Part shown: positions 21,891 through 33,075 of the stretch, one piece after another | How the letters are laid out: each line of letters opens with the position of its first letter | Position numbering within the stretch: the first letter of the stretch is position 1 | Origin: Pictodentalium vernedei | Lineage: Eukaryota > Mollusca > Scaphopoda > Dentaliida > Dentaliidae | Length of the DNA stretch: 64,000 bases | Assembly (NCBI GenBank): GCA_031216915.1 | Contig: JAUFNR010000061.1 | Span: 1 to 64,000, forward strand | Reading direction: 5' to 3' | Position numbers and translations under genes: made by a program | The notes under the pieces: model-generated | Databases searched by the model: none | Seen by the model: the letters and a program-made list of their open reading frames with translations, nothing else | What the model was told of the DNA's origin: nothing

Positions 21891-24592
21891 AACAAGAGGC
21901 CCCAGGGGGCCTGAGGGCGCTCACCTGACATGGTAGCCTAAATATCAACCCAGAGAATTGATTTCCACAAGTTGCATCTGCTCCTCCTAAGAAAAGGTGA
22001 AACCCAATATCCAAATATTCTGACCAGTGGATCTAAAAAAAGATTTTTAAAGAATATTCCTCATATTGAACTAAGTCATAATTCGGGCTCCCACAGGGAG
22101 CCCATATATGAACCCAGGGACTTGGCTTTAACAAACCTGAATCTCACACTCCTAAGGATTCTGCACACCAAATATCAAAATATTCCGACTGCTGGATCTG
22201 AAGAAGAAGATTTTTAAAGAAAATTCCTCATTTTGAATCAAATTACAATACGAGATCCCACAATCAGCCCAAATATGTACCTAGGGACATGGCTTGAACA
22301 AACTTGAATCTTACCCCCCTAAGGATGCTGCATAAAAAATATCAAAAGCATTCATCTGCTGGATCTGAAGATTTTTAAAGAAAATTCCTCATTTTGAACT
22401 AAGTTGTCATTCATGCTCCCATAGTGAGCCCAAATATGAACCAAGGGACTTGGCTTGAACAAACTTGAATCTCAGCCCCATAAGGTTGCTCCATGCCAAA
22501 TATCAAAACATTCCAACTGCTGAATCTGAAGAAGAAGATTTTTAAAGAAAAATTCCTCATATTGACTAAGTTATAATTTGGGCTCCCACAGGGAGCCCAA
22601 ATATGGACCCATGGACTTGGCTTTAACACACTTGAATCCCCCTCTCCCCCCCCCCCCCCCCCCCCCCAAGGATGCTACTCACCACATATCAAATCATTCC
22701 GACTGCTGGATCTGAAGAAGAAGATTTTTAAAGAAAATTCCTCATTTCGAACAAAGTTACAATTCAAGCTCCCACAGTGAGCCCAAATATGGACCTAGGG
22801 ACATGGCTTGAACAAACTTGAATCTCACCCCCCTAAGGATGCTGCATACCAAATATCACAAGATTCTGCCTCCTGGATCTTGAGAAGAAGATTTTCGAAG
22901 AAATTTTCCTGAAATGCACTAAGTTCGAATTTGGGCTTCTATAGTGAGCCCAAATATGAATCCAGGTGGGGGATTTGAACAAACTGGAATCAGATCCACC
23001 CCACAATGTTGCATACCAAATATCAAAAGATTCTGCCTGCAGGATCTGGAGAAGAAGATTTTTTAAGAAATTTGCCTGAAATGCACTAAGTTCGAATTCG
23101 AGCTTCTATAGTGAGCCCAAATATGAATCTAGGGAGCCGATTTGAACAAAATAGAATCAGATCCACCCCACAATGTCGCATACCAAATATCAAAAGATTC
23201 TGCCTGCTGGATCTGGAGAAGAAGATTTTTTAAGAAATTTGCCTGAAAAGCACTAAGTTCAAATTTGGGCTCCTATACTGAGCCCAAATATAAACCCAGG
23301 GAGCCGATTTGAACAAACTTGAATCAGATCCACCCCACAATGTTGCATACCCAATATCAAAAGATTCTGCCTGCTGGATCTTGAGAAGATTTTCAAAGAA
23401 ATTTGCCTGAAATGCACTAAGTTCAAATTTGGGCTCCTGTACTGAGCCCAAATATAAACCCAAGGGGCCGATTTGAACAAACTTGAATCAGATCCACCCC
23501 ACAATGTTGCATACCAAATATCAAAAGATTCTGCCTAGTGGATCTGGAGAAGAAGATTTTCAAAGAAATTTGCCTGAAATGCAGTAAGTTCAAATTTGGG
23601 CTCCTATACTGAGCCCAAATATAAACCCAGGGGGCCGATTTGAACAAACTTGAATCAGATCCACCCCACAATGTTGCATACCAAATATCAAAAGATTCTG
23701 CCTGCTGGATCTGGAGAAGAAGATTTTTTAAGAAATTTGCCTGAAATGCACTAAGTTCAAAATTGGGCTCCTACACTGAGCCCAAATATGAAACCAGGGG
23801 GCCGATTTGAACAAACTTGAATCAGATCCACCCTCCAATGTTGCATACCAAATATCAAAAGATTCTGCCTGCTGGATCTGGAGAAGATTTTTTAATGTTT
23901 TTCCCATTGCCTACAGTGTTAAAAAGTGCTGACTCAGCACTTTTTCAAAGTCCCGAAACTGTACCCTATGATAAAACCGATGGCAATTTTTTTTTACCAA
24001 TTCTTTCTGTTGGTCCTAAGGAAGCTTCACACCAAATAAAAATTCTCGGTGCCGTGTAGTTTTGGAGATATGGGCGTTTTAATTTTTTTCTATTTTTAGC
24101 TCCTGCGGTTCCCAAGGGGCTACGGGAAAAAAAAATCAGCATAAATTAGGTACTTATGACCCAATAAGCCCTCACATGAAATTTGGTTCAAATCAGCCTC
24201 TCGGTTTGGAAAATAGAAATTTTGGGCGGGGCCAAAAATTTTGCCCCTCCCATAACGACGCCAAGTATAGCCCCACAAACTTCTCTTGAACAAATCTGAG
24301 TCTACACCTCAAAAGGAAGCTGCACACCAAATATCAAGTCTCTGCTACTGCTGGTTCATGAGAAGAAGATTTTTTAAGATTTCAGCACACTTTTTGGATG
24401 TGGCCCTACCCACGGGCGAGGCAACTTGATTTGAACAAAATCAAATTGCGATGTCATAACAAACTATTATCTCAAATATCAATTAAATTGGTTCAGCGGT
24501 TTGGGAGGAGAAGACGCAAACACCATGTTCACGGACGCCGGACGCCGGAGTGATCACTATAGCTCTCCTGACTGAAAGTCAGGTGAGCTAAT
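21891..24592 (+). mobile_element. Helentron-like non-autonomous element (HINE-type), copy 2
   Basis: Longest copy of the 4497 family. Left end AACAAGAGGCCCCAGGGGGC with GCTCACCTGAC. Right end is a hairpin closing with GTCAGGTGAGC (24578-24588) then TAATAA. The core has about twelve units of roughly 165 bp; six at 23007-23840 are nearly identical (GTTGCATACCAAATATCAAA). A C-run (22637-22667) interrupts one unit. The 3' part includes AAAAAGTGCTGACTCAGCAC and GGTTTGGAAAATAGAAATTT. Minus-strand frames of about 80 codons (23230-23671) are array readings, not genes. Confidence 0.65.
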
Positions 24593-24616
24593 AAACAGCT
24601 GCGCCATGAGCACATG

Positions 24617-25592
24617 ATATGCCCGTTATTAATTACAAGAGGGAACCACACAATATGAGTATACATGTGTACTCGTCAGGTTACATATACTTGCCACCAA
24701 AAAATCATGAAAATTGCTCAAAGTCCAACATGTGGAAAATTGCCTATATTTTGATGAATAAAGTCCCATAACTCTGGAATGACAAATCGGACAGCGACAC
24801 AAATCGAAAGGGAGATTCCTTCTATCAACATAAACCACCTACCAAAAAATCGTGAAAATCTCTCGAAGCGTTCTCGAGTTATCGTACTAAAAATCAACAA
24901 TTTTCTAAGTAAGAAAGTCCCATAACTCTGGAATGACTAATCGAATGGCGACACTAAACGAAAGGGAGCTTCCCTCCATCGATATACACCACCTACCCAA
25001 AAATCACGAAAATCTCTCAAAGCGTTCTCGAGTTATCGAACGTGTAAAAAATCAACAATTTTCAAAGTAATAAAGTCCCATAACTCTGGAATGACTAATC
25101 AAACGGCAACACTAAACAAAGGGAGCTTCCCTCCATTGATATACACCACCTGCCCAAAAATCACGAAAATCTCTCAAGGAGTTCTTGCGTTATCGTACGA
25201 CGTGTAAAAAATCAACAATTTTCAAAGTAATAAAGTCCAATAACTCTGGAATGACTAATCAAACGGCAACACTAAACAAAGGGAGCTTCCCTCCATTGAT
25301 ATACACCACCTGCCCAAAAATCACGAAAATCTCTCAAGGAGTTCTTGAGTTATCCTACGACGTGTAAAAAATCAACAATTTTCTAAGTAATAAAGTCCCA
25401 TAACTCTGGAATGACTAATTGAACGGCGACACTAAACGAAAGGGAGCTTCCCTCCATCAATATACACCACCTACCCCAAAATCACGAAAATCTCTCAAGG
25501 AGTTCTTGAGTTATCGTACGACATGTGACCAGACGGACAGACGGACTGAGGTATACCATAATACGACCCGTTTTTTTAAAACGGGCGCATAA
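24617..25592 (+). mobile_element. Tandem-core element with inverted ends
   Basis: Left end ATATGCCCGTTA (24617), right end hairpin CCCGTTTTTTTAAAACGGG followed by CGCATAAA. About five units of 155 bp carry GTCCCATAACTCTGGAATGA, CACCACCTACCCAAAAATCA and TCTCGAGTTATCG. GACCAGACGGACAGACGG precedes the hairpin. It shares the end type of 11025-12005 and 17430-18376. Confidence 0.65.
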
Positions 25593-25894
25593 AAATTAAA
25601 ACTAAAATGTGTTATCGGCATACAACAGGGGTTCAACCATGGCTGCATAATGGGATCCAGGTTGCATAATGAGAGCATACTCACAGCAAGTATTGATTCT
25701 CACAACCAGTTTTTGAGAACCTAGATGGATTCTCTCAAATTTAGATGAAATGTAAGCCCTGATAATGTATTCTTCCAGAACGTGTGTTCAATACACTGTA
25801 CATGTACATGTTTGGTGTCCCAAATATTAAGATCAATGTTTTAATTTCCTTTTATCACAAATAATGTCACCTTTTAGTTCATTAAGGTTTAACG

Positions 25895-26240
25895 ATGCAT
25901 TAGCAGCCAAGGTCATATGGTGTCGGTGATAGTTTTACAGGTGGAGGAAGCCAGAGTACCCAGAGAGACTCACCAAGCAATGAAGAGCAGTTGCCAGCTC
26001 CCCAACATCATAACTCTGCCCTGGGGCACAGGCATGGTTAGATTGGTTAAAGACATGTGCATATTCGGCAGTGCATGTACATGGCATCATGGTGCTCCAT
26101 GTGAACAATCGGGGTTAAGTGCCTTGCCAAAGGACACAACGCAGGAGCCTGAATCGATCGCTCAGACAGTCATTCATACATTTTAACTTTGGTGATCTGA
26201 CGAGAACCAGTTACCACAATGCCACTGCGCCCCCATTTAT
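25895..26240 (-). mobile_element. Diverged SINE copy
   Basis: GATAGTTTTACAGGTGGAGG, TTGCCAGCTCCCCAACATC and TGCCTTGCCAAAGGACACAA match the SINE at 44597 with many substitutions and an inserted GCATGTACATGGCATC segment. It ends in ACAATGCCACTGCGCCCCC. Confidence 0.7.
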
Positions 26241-27560
26241 TAAGGTGCTATACATGTGTGACCCCACAAAGTACATGTATGTCTTTTGTTTCCAGGCCTT
26301 TCGATTTGAGGTGAACGGCCGTTTGGATCACCAGGGTGTACCTAAAATGAAAAGCATGCGATCAAAAACTGATTCTAGTGATTTTCCGATAACGAAATTT
26401 GCCATCGGACCGATTTCTGATTACGTAAAGGCGTTATTGGCCGACTCCTGGTTCCGATTCTGATGTTCAGGTACATTATTGTCCCTGTGTGGTATATAGT
26501 TAAAGACCACCCACCCCTTTCTACTATAATACTTTGAACTTTGAAGTAAGATAGATCAAAGAGCTGTAAACACACTGTCGCGTTTTATTCCTACTCACAT
26601 CACAATGCAATATCACTGCCTTATGCTGCCTTTGATTTATTCTGGGCAGAGACTGTCAGATAGATCACAGGTGCTGATTAGATTCATGGCTACAAAGTAA
26701 GATGATTGTCAAGTGCAGAAATCAGACACGTGGCAGTGAAGTCATTGAGTCTTTGATTGACTGGTTATTATTTGTTATTTAGCGACAATTTACAGAATCT
26801 TGTTTGCTGTAAAGTAGCTGTCCATTACTTTCTCTGCGAATCCCTTTGGTTAGGCCTTATGACTTTCCGAACATAATACGAATTTAGTCCCACCTACCAG
26901 ATTCCCAAACTACACCACTTGCAATTAGAATGTGACTTACGTCATTGCCTAAATAATTTTATGCTTGGCAGTGTTGTGATGTTTATAGTTGACATTCTCA
27001 ATGAATGCGATAAATTTATCAGATAAATAAAATATAGCGTTTTTTTATCCGACACATTTGCCACTATCTTCGAGAATGTCAATCAAAGAAAAATTACCAG
27101 GACTCTGAAAAGTTTAAATCGTTATTTTCATGTGGACAAAATAACAACACTTTGATACTAAGGTTGCTGAATCGTCCTGACGCTAGGGCCGAAACACACA
27201 GAAAACTCAAAACTGGTGTTGAATTGTTATGGTTCCAAATTGTCATTTCCCTATTGCACGTCCTTGTCTGTCTTCCACTTAATCAACTCTCCAGTGTGTA
27301 TTCTCAATTTCTCAAACAGAAGCACATGATTGGAAATACTCTGTACACAGATCGAACAACTCTGTGAAATTCAGAATGCATCCCAAATCCATAATCCACA
27401 TCCAAACACAACTCTATTTACGATGGTGTATGTTGGGGAAATGCTCTTACCTGTTCAAATATTAAAAAATAGGACGATGAAATCGTCAGATGTGTACCCA
27501 TATGCACAACTAGTAGAAAGCTGTATGCCGGAGGGCCATCCTGGATACCGACATTATGTA
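26241..27560. other. No gene recognised
   Basis: Short frames only. CCGATAACGAAATTTGCC and GGTTCCGATTCTGATG (26385-26465) resemble a repeat edge also near 38700-38790. Nothing with a recognisable protein domain. Confidence 0.4.
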
Positions 27561-27564
27561 CACC

Positions 27565-28410
27565 ATATATGGTATGGGTACATAGAGAAATGGATTGGAG
27601 GAGAGCCTAATTTGATGGATAAAGGGTTAATATCTTCAGATCAAATTATTAGATTTACATAAAAAAACATACAGCACAACACATCAGTAACCTGAATACA
27701 TATATAAAGTAACCTGTTAAACGGATTAATATTTTTTGAGTTATCGCACGCCGAAGAAATGGATTGAAGGAGTTCTCAATTTGAAAGATAAAGGGTTAAT
27801 ATCACACGATCAAATTATCAGATTTACACCAAAAACTATACAGCATGGCACATCAGTAACCTGAACACATATATGAAGTAACATGACAATCGGATTGATA
27901 TTTTTTGAGTTATCTCATGCCAAAGGGATTGGAGGATTTTTCTATTTGAAGGATAAAGGATTAATATCTCGGGATCAAATTATCCGATTTACACCAAAAA
28001 ACTATACAGTTTGGCACATCAGTAACCTGAACACAAATATAAAGTAACTTGACAATCCAAGCAATATTTTTCAAGTTATCGAATGCCAAAGGGATTGGAG
28101 GAATTTTCAATTTAAAAGATAAAGGGTTAAAATCTCAGGATCAAAATAACAGATTTACACCAAAAACTATACAGGTCGGAACATCAGTAACCTGAAGATA
28201 TATATATAAAGTAACAGGACAATTGGATTGATATTTTTGGAGTTATCTTATGCAAAAGGGATTGGAAGAATTCTCAATTTGATGGATAAAGAGTTAATAT
28301 CTCAGGATCAAATTATCAGATTTACACCAAAAACTATACAGCTCGGCACATCAGTAACCTGAACACAAATATAAAGTAACTTGACAATCTAAGCAATATT
28401 TTTCAAGTTT
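27565..28410. repeat. Tandem array, unit about 165 bp, 5 copies
   Basis: Units contain ATGCCAAAGGGATTGGAGGA, GATAAAGGGTTAATATCTC, AGATTTACACCAAAAACTAT and CACATCAGTAACCTGAACAC. It is preceded by the near-palindrome TACACCATATATGGTATG (27558), comparable with TGTGTACCATACATAGTATG at 38570, where ATCGAATGCCAAAGAAATGG is also found. Confidence 0.8.
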
Positions 28411-28589
28411 GCTGTGTTTGTTATTCGATCATTTATACATGCAAGTGGCTTCACAGAGTTCTGATTAATAGTTGCTGAACCAACAAACGTAGGATGTATA
28501 CCATAGGATGTCTTGCTTTCCTTACTGGTTCTTGGAGATCCAAACACACCTGAAAAATAAAATTAGAAACACGTGAAAAATACTTTCAT

Positions 28590-29150
28590 CATATTACAAA
28601 TGTAACATAAAGCAAAATTATAACCCTTTTGACCAACACCCCCCCCCCCCCCTCCCCCCGACACAAATATGAATAAATTGTCCCTCCCCCACCACCACCC
28701 AATATAGCTGGCATACTGCACTGGGGAAAATGCCTTAAAATTAAAAATAGGGGTTGTTGCCCCCCTCCCCGGAGCTTCTGGTGGCCCTGTTTCAAAATCA
28801 GAATCAGGAGATTAGACAGCTGACTTCTCTGAAAAATAACAAATGTTCAAATATAGTTTTCATGAAGAAAAAAAATAACTAAAAATCTGGTAAATTGTTC
28901 TGATAAGAGTATCTGACACAAGCATGCATGAATTGACCATCCACCCACCCACCAACCCCAATGTAGCTGGCATACTGCACTGGAAAAAATGCCTTAAAAA
29001 TAGGGGTTCTCACCCCCCCCCCCCCCCCCCCCCCACCCCTGCCCATTGGTGTTCCAGTGTCGTGGGCCTCTCTCAATATCAAAATCAAGAAATTAGACAG
29101 CAGAATTCTCTGAAAAATAAATCTTCAAATATAATGACAAATCACCCCAG
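28590..29150. repeat. Direct duplication of about 300 bp with C-runs
   Basis: TAGCTGGCATACTGCACTGG, AAATGCCTTAAAA, ATAGGGGTT, a C-run, GAAATTAGACAGC and TCTCTGAAAAATAA occur in the same order at 28700-28850 and 28965-29125. Confidence 0.8.
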
Positions 29151-29236
29151 TGTCCGAAGGAAAGTGGACTGGAATTAATTTTAACCACTGCACAAATAAA
29201 ACGAAAGTTAAAAAATTTATAGTAATTTATATATTT

Positions 29237-29434
29237 TTTATACTTACCAATGACCCAGACTTAGCTGGTGCTAACTCCAACAAAACCAGGGCCAAACACA
29301 AATTTTGCCCCCCAATCCCCAAAATTTGCATCCAAAACAAAAAGAAATCATGTCCTAAAGGACCTCCATAGTACGCCTCTACTGCGCATGCGCAGTGACG
29401 CAGTCGTCCCGAAATTGGCGCCAATTATCATTCT
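29237..29434. repeat. DIRS inverted terminal repeat (3' side of element)
   Basis: Nearly perfect complement of 36123-36324, including CTACTGCGCATGCGCAGTGA and GGCGCCAATTATCATTCT; one single-base indel near the outer edge (TACTTACC versus TACTGTACC). Confidence 0.95.
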
Positions 29435-29510
29435 TACTGGCAGTGCCTGGTCAGCGCTATGTACTCAGCGGGGAGGCAAGAGTTCCCAACTCAGGGAGGG
29501 CCATCCCCGT

Positions 29511-29600
29511 CTGGGTCATTGGTAAGTATAAAAAATATATAAATTACTATAAATTTTTTAACATTTTTATACTGTACCAATGACCCAGACTTAGCTGAAT
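29511..29600. repeat. DIRS internal complementary region (circle-junction copy)
   Basis: 29511-29562 is the exact complement of 29207-29260 (outer 3' end). 29563-29600 is the complement of 36290-36324 (outer 5' end). The two parts are adjacent, so this region copies the joined ends of a circular intermediate. The junction lies at AAC|ATTTTTATACTG. Confidence 0.93.
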
Positions 29601-30198
29601 AGTAAACAGGCTGGAGGGCCTAGGACATAGAGGAAAATCCAATAAGCTCAATTATATAATAAAGAGGTAACCCCTTAAGGAGAAAAGGAGTATTAGGCTT
29701 TACATGTATCTTTCTTATTTAATATTAAATTAGAAAGATACACTACCCTTAATAATTGAGCACAATAACATTCATGTTCTCTATTAACATCCAGTATAAC
29801 CCTTATACTAATTATTTTTAAAGCAAGCCAATAAATAAAGTAGTCCAGAGAAGTGAGACTCTTTATAATCATTTAAAAGTGTCCGAGTATTGTATATTAA
29901 AGCCCGTTTGACACTTGACATATACAAATGCTTCACACCGAGCTACACTTTAAAAATAAGACATGAATGAAATTAAACATTAATATTACACTTTAAAACC
30001 ATCCCGGAAGCGACTCAGAAATACTGTCTTGGAGGAGGCATTCCCTTGCTTTTCACTATAAAGCAGGTGACCTAAGGGAACACCCGCCCCCCCCCCCCCC
30101 CCTCCCCTTGCCCTGGGTCAAATAGCCCAGAGCGAAGAGGGCAGCCGGACGGAGTCACTGCCGGAACAGAAAGCCTGCATAACTATAGTTGCAACTGT
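29601..30198. other. DIRS 3' untranslated region
   Basis: Non-coding stretch between the internal complementary region and the YR stop; contains a C-run (30086-30102). Confidence 0.6.
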
Positions 30199-33075
30199 TT
30201 AGTGGACGACATTCTGAGCAACAGATAACGGACCTAAACAATGCAGGTCTCCAGAAATGGACTCAATATTTCTGAGATAAAAATTAGTAAATGTGGATGG
30301 CTGAGACCAATAAGCAGCCTTCATTAAATCTGTAATAGCAACACTATTAGCATAAGCCCAGGAAGTAGAAAGAGCTCTTACTTCATGAGCAGAAATCTTA
30401 AGCACAGACTGCTGAGAAGAAGATAAATCTTCATAAGCAGTACGGATAGTTAACTGAATCCATCTAGCAATAGAATGGACTGAAATGTCCTTTCTATTAG
30501 GCATCAAAGACAGAAAGAAACGTTTCCGTCCCTTTCTGATGAACTGAGATCTCTGTTTATAGATACGTAGTGCTCTAACAGGACAGAGTAAAGGCCTACG
30601 CCCGTCTGAAGACGGAAGAGCCTTAATAACAATAGGTTCCGGATATTTATTAGGAGCCTGATTCTTAGCTAAAAAACCCACATTAGTAGTGAAGGTGATA
30701 GTGTTCCCAACACTACGATAATGAGAATCATCCACCGATAGTGCATGAAGCTCACTGACTCTTCTGGCAGAAGAGAAAGCTAAGAGAAAAGCTGTCTTAT
30801 AAGATAAGAATTTGAAATCTACTGTCCCAAGAGGTTCAAATGGCTTTTCCTTCAATTTAAGGAGAACCCAAGCTAAATTCCACTTAGGAATTAATCTAAG
30901 AGTTCTGGGTCTATTTATCGAAAAGTTTCTAACCAATTTCGATAAAGAGACATTAGATCCAATTTGTAAACTATCATGATGTGCATAGGTATCAGATAAC
31001 ATAGATCTATAACCCTTTATAGTAACAGGCTGCAGTTTGATTTCGTCAAACAAGTATACTAGAAAGTTTGCAATGTCTGGTATAGAGGGATCAAATATAT
31101 CTACAGAATGATCCCTACACCAACGACGGAAAACCTTCCACTTAGCCGCATAGTTTAGCGAAGAGGAGGTCCTCCTACAGTTAGAAATCGCGTCCACTGC
31201 TCGTCCTGTAAAGTGCTTGCCATGCAAGAAGGACCGCACAAAGGAAAAACGTGAAGGTTGAGACCTTGCGGGTTGTGATGGAGTTGGCGCGATTTCCCCT
31301 GCGAAAGAAGATCCTCTCGTGGAGGAAGCTTCCGCGGTAGGTCCCACAACAGACACCTGAGTAGATTTATCCACGGTCTCTGTGGCGACAGAGATGCTAC
31401 CAACAGAATCTTGCATTGAGATTGTTTTATCTTTAGCAATACTTGTTGAATTAACGGCGCTGGAGGATACGCATATCCTATCATTCCGTCCCAAGGGATC
31501 GACAGAGCGTCTACTGCAAATGCTCTTGAATCCGGACACGGGGACACATACGTCTGCAACTGATTGTTGAGATGTGTCGCAAATAAGTCTATCATTGGCC
31601 GTTCCCATTGGTAGCAAATCTGATTGAATACTTGTTTGTTGAGAGTCCACTCCGACGGCAACAAGCGACCCTTTCGTGAAAGGGAGTCTGCTAGCACATT
31701 CAGACGACCCGGTATGTGACGGACCGAAAGAAGAACGTGATGTTCCAATGCAAACAGAAGGATTCTTTCCGTTAGATTGAACAACGGAACTGAATGAGTG
31801 CCTCCCTGATTCCGTATATACGCCACTACTGTCGTATTGTCGGATAGGATTTGGACATGAGCATCGTGAATAATGTCCATCCAGTGACGTAACGCAAGCC
31901 AAATTGACATCATTTCCTTGATGTTTATGTGCTTGCACAGGAATTGCGGATCCCAAAGACCCTGGCATCTCGAATCCGTTGGGATTAATGATGCACCCCA
32001 ACCTGTTTGACTGGCATCCGTCATAATGGTAAAACTCGGATCCGGCAACTGCAGCGGAACTCCTTGAGTTAACCACTGAATGTTTGCCCAAGTCTGAATC
32101 TCTTGTTTCACTTGATCTGACAAGAGAACGTCTACATCGAGCGAATGAATTTTCACACTCCAATTCTGAGTCAGGAAAATTTGAAGAGGACGTGTGCGTA
32201 GCCGCCCCATCGGAATGAGAGCCGCGGCGGCTCCGCACACACCTATCAGTCTCATAAATTCTCTCGCCGTGACTTTGTCTGCATGCAGACAATAGCGAGC
32301 GTAACAACTGACTAATTTCGCTCTGGTTAACGGCAGACGAACGAGATTGTTCTGCGTCTCGAAGCTCATTCCCAGATGAGTGAATGACTTGGACGGCACC
32401 AGATCCGACTTCTCCTCGTTTACTATGAAACCGAGACGTCGGAGCAATAGAAGAAGATTCTGAACATCGTTCTGAAGCGTTAACTCGTTGCCGTACCTCT
32501 GAAGAATGTCGTCCAGGTAGGCCGACGTTACCGCAGACGAATGAGCTCGGAAGTAGATCATTACCCGAGTGAAAGCCCAGGGTGCTAGATTCAATCCGAA
32601 GCACATGGCCCGGAACTGATACACCACTCCTAGGACTGCGAAGCGTAGATACTTTCGGAATGTCGGATGTACCATGACGTGAAAGTACGCATCTTTGAGA
32701 TCTATGCTCGTTGCATAATCGTTCACCCGAATACTCGCTCTGACCGATCGAATCGTCTCCATATAAAACTTCGGAGCGACGATCAGCTTGTTTATCCAGC
32801 TCAAATCTATGACTGGACGGAACGAGCCGTCTGGTTTCGGAACCAGAAACAGATGGCTGTAGAATCCCAGCGATTCCTGGTTTTCTACGACCTCTACCGC
32901 GTTCTTCATTAAAAGAGACTGCACCTCTGATAACAGAGCGTCTCTTTTCTGTGGATTTGACGGAAGATGAGTCCACTTTGGACTTCGAGTTAATGGAGGC
33001 TTTCGTTTGAAGGATATCTTTAGACCTTCCGAAGTCACTCCTCTCACCCACGGGTCGTCCGTAATCGACGCCCAC
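30199..33075 (-). CDS. DIRS tyrosine recombinase (with long upstream open frame)
   Basis: Integrates the circular DNA form of the element. The recognisable recombinase is the last 350 or so codons (about 30199-31250) of a 958-codon open frame. An N-terminal SAM-like DNA-binding part (WKVFRRWCRDHSVD, GYRSMLSDTY) precedes the catalytic part. That part shows the first Arg in SSARRVSELHAL, H897-E-V-R900, Trp923 and nucleophile Tyr933 in FTNFYLR. The first 600 codons overlap the RT-RNase H frame, are Ser/Arg-rich and match no domain. They are probably an open shadow frame, though overlap of RT and YR frames is also known in DIRS-1. The true start is uncertain; no obvious ATG context decides it. 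Confidence 0.85.
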   Translation of the reverse strand: MGVDYGRPVGERSDFGRSKDILQTKASINSKSKVDSSSVKSTEKRRSVIRGAVSFNEERGRGRRKPGIAGILQPSVSGSETRRLVPSSHRFELDKQADRRSEVLYGDDSIGQSEYSGERLCNEHRSQRCVLSRHGTSDIPKVSTLRSPRSGVSVPGHVLRIESSTLGFHSGNDLLPSSFVCGNVGLPGRHSSEVRQRVNASERCSESSSIAPTSRFHSKRGEVGSGAVQVIHSSGNELRDAEQSRSSAVNQSEISQLLRSLLSACRQSHGERIYETDRCVRSRRGSHSDGAATHTSSSNFPDSELECENSFARCRRSLVRSSETRDSDLGKHSVVNSRSSAAVAGSEFYHYDGCQSNRLGCIINPNGFEMPGSLGSAIPVQAHKHQGNDVNLACVTSLDGHYSRCSCPNPIRQYDSSGVYTESGRHSFSSVVQSNGKNPSVCIGTSRSSFGPSHTGSSECASRLPFTKGSLVAVGVDSQQTSIQSDLLPMGTANDRLICDTSQQSVADVCVPVSGFKSICSRRSVDPLGRNDRICVSSSAVNSTSIAKDKTISMQDSVGSISVATETVDKSTQVSVVGPTAEASSTRGSSFAGEIAPTPSQPARSQPSRFSFVRSFLHGKHFTGRAVDAISNCRRTSSSLNYAAKWKVFRRWCRDHSVDIFDPSIPDIANFLVYLFDEIKLQPVTIKGYRSMLSDTYAHHDSLQIGSNVSLSKLVRNFSINRPRTLRLIPKWNLAWVLLKLKEKPFEPLGTVDFKFLSYKTAFLLAFSSARRVSELHALSVDDSHYRSVGNTITFTTNVGFLAKNQAPNKYPEPIVIKALPSSDGRRPLLCPVRALRIYKQRSQFIRKGRKRFFLSLMPNRKDISVHSIARWIQLTIRTAYEDLSSSQQSVLKISAHEVRALSTSWAYANSVAITDLMKAAYWSQPSTFTNFYLRNIESISGDLHCLGPLSVAQNVVH

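Noticed and set aside
23230-23671. Minus-strand frames of about 80 codons with VYIWAQYRS
   Set aside because: Array readings inside the HINE-type element core.
26119-26463. Frame after a CAG acceptor ending in ADSWFRF
   Set aside because: Starts in a SINE and its 3' part matches repeat-like CCGAT sequence also near 38.7 kb; no domain.
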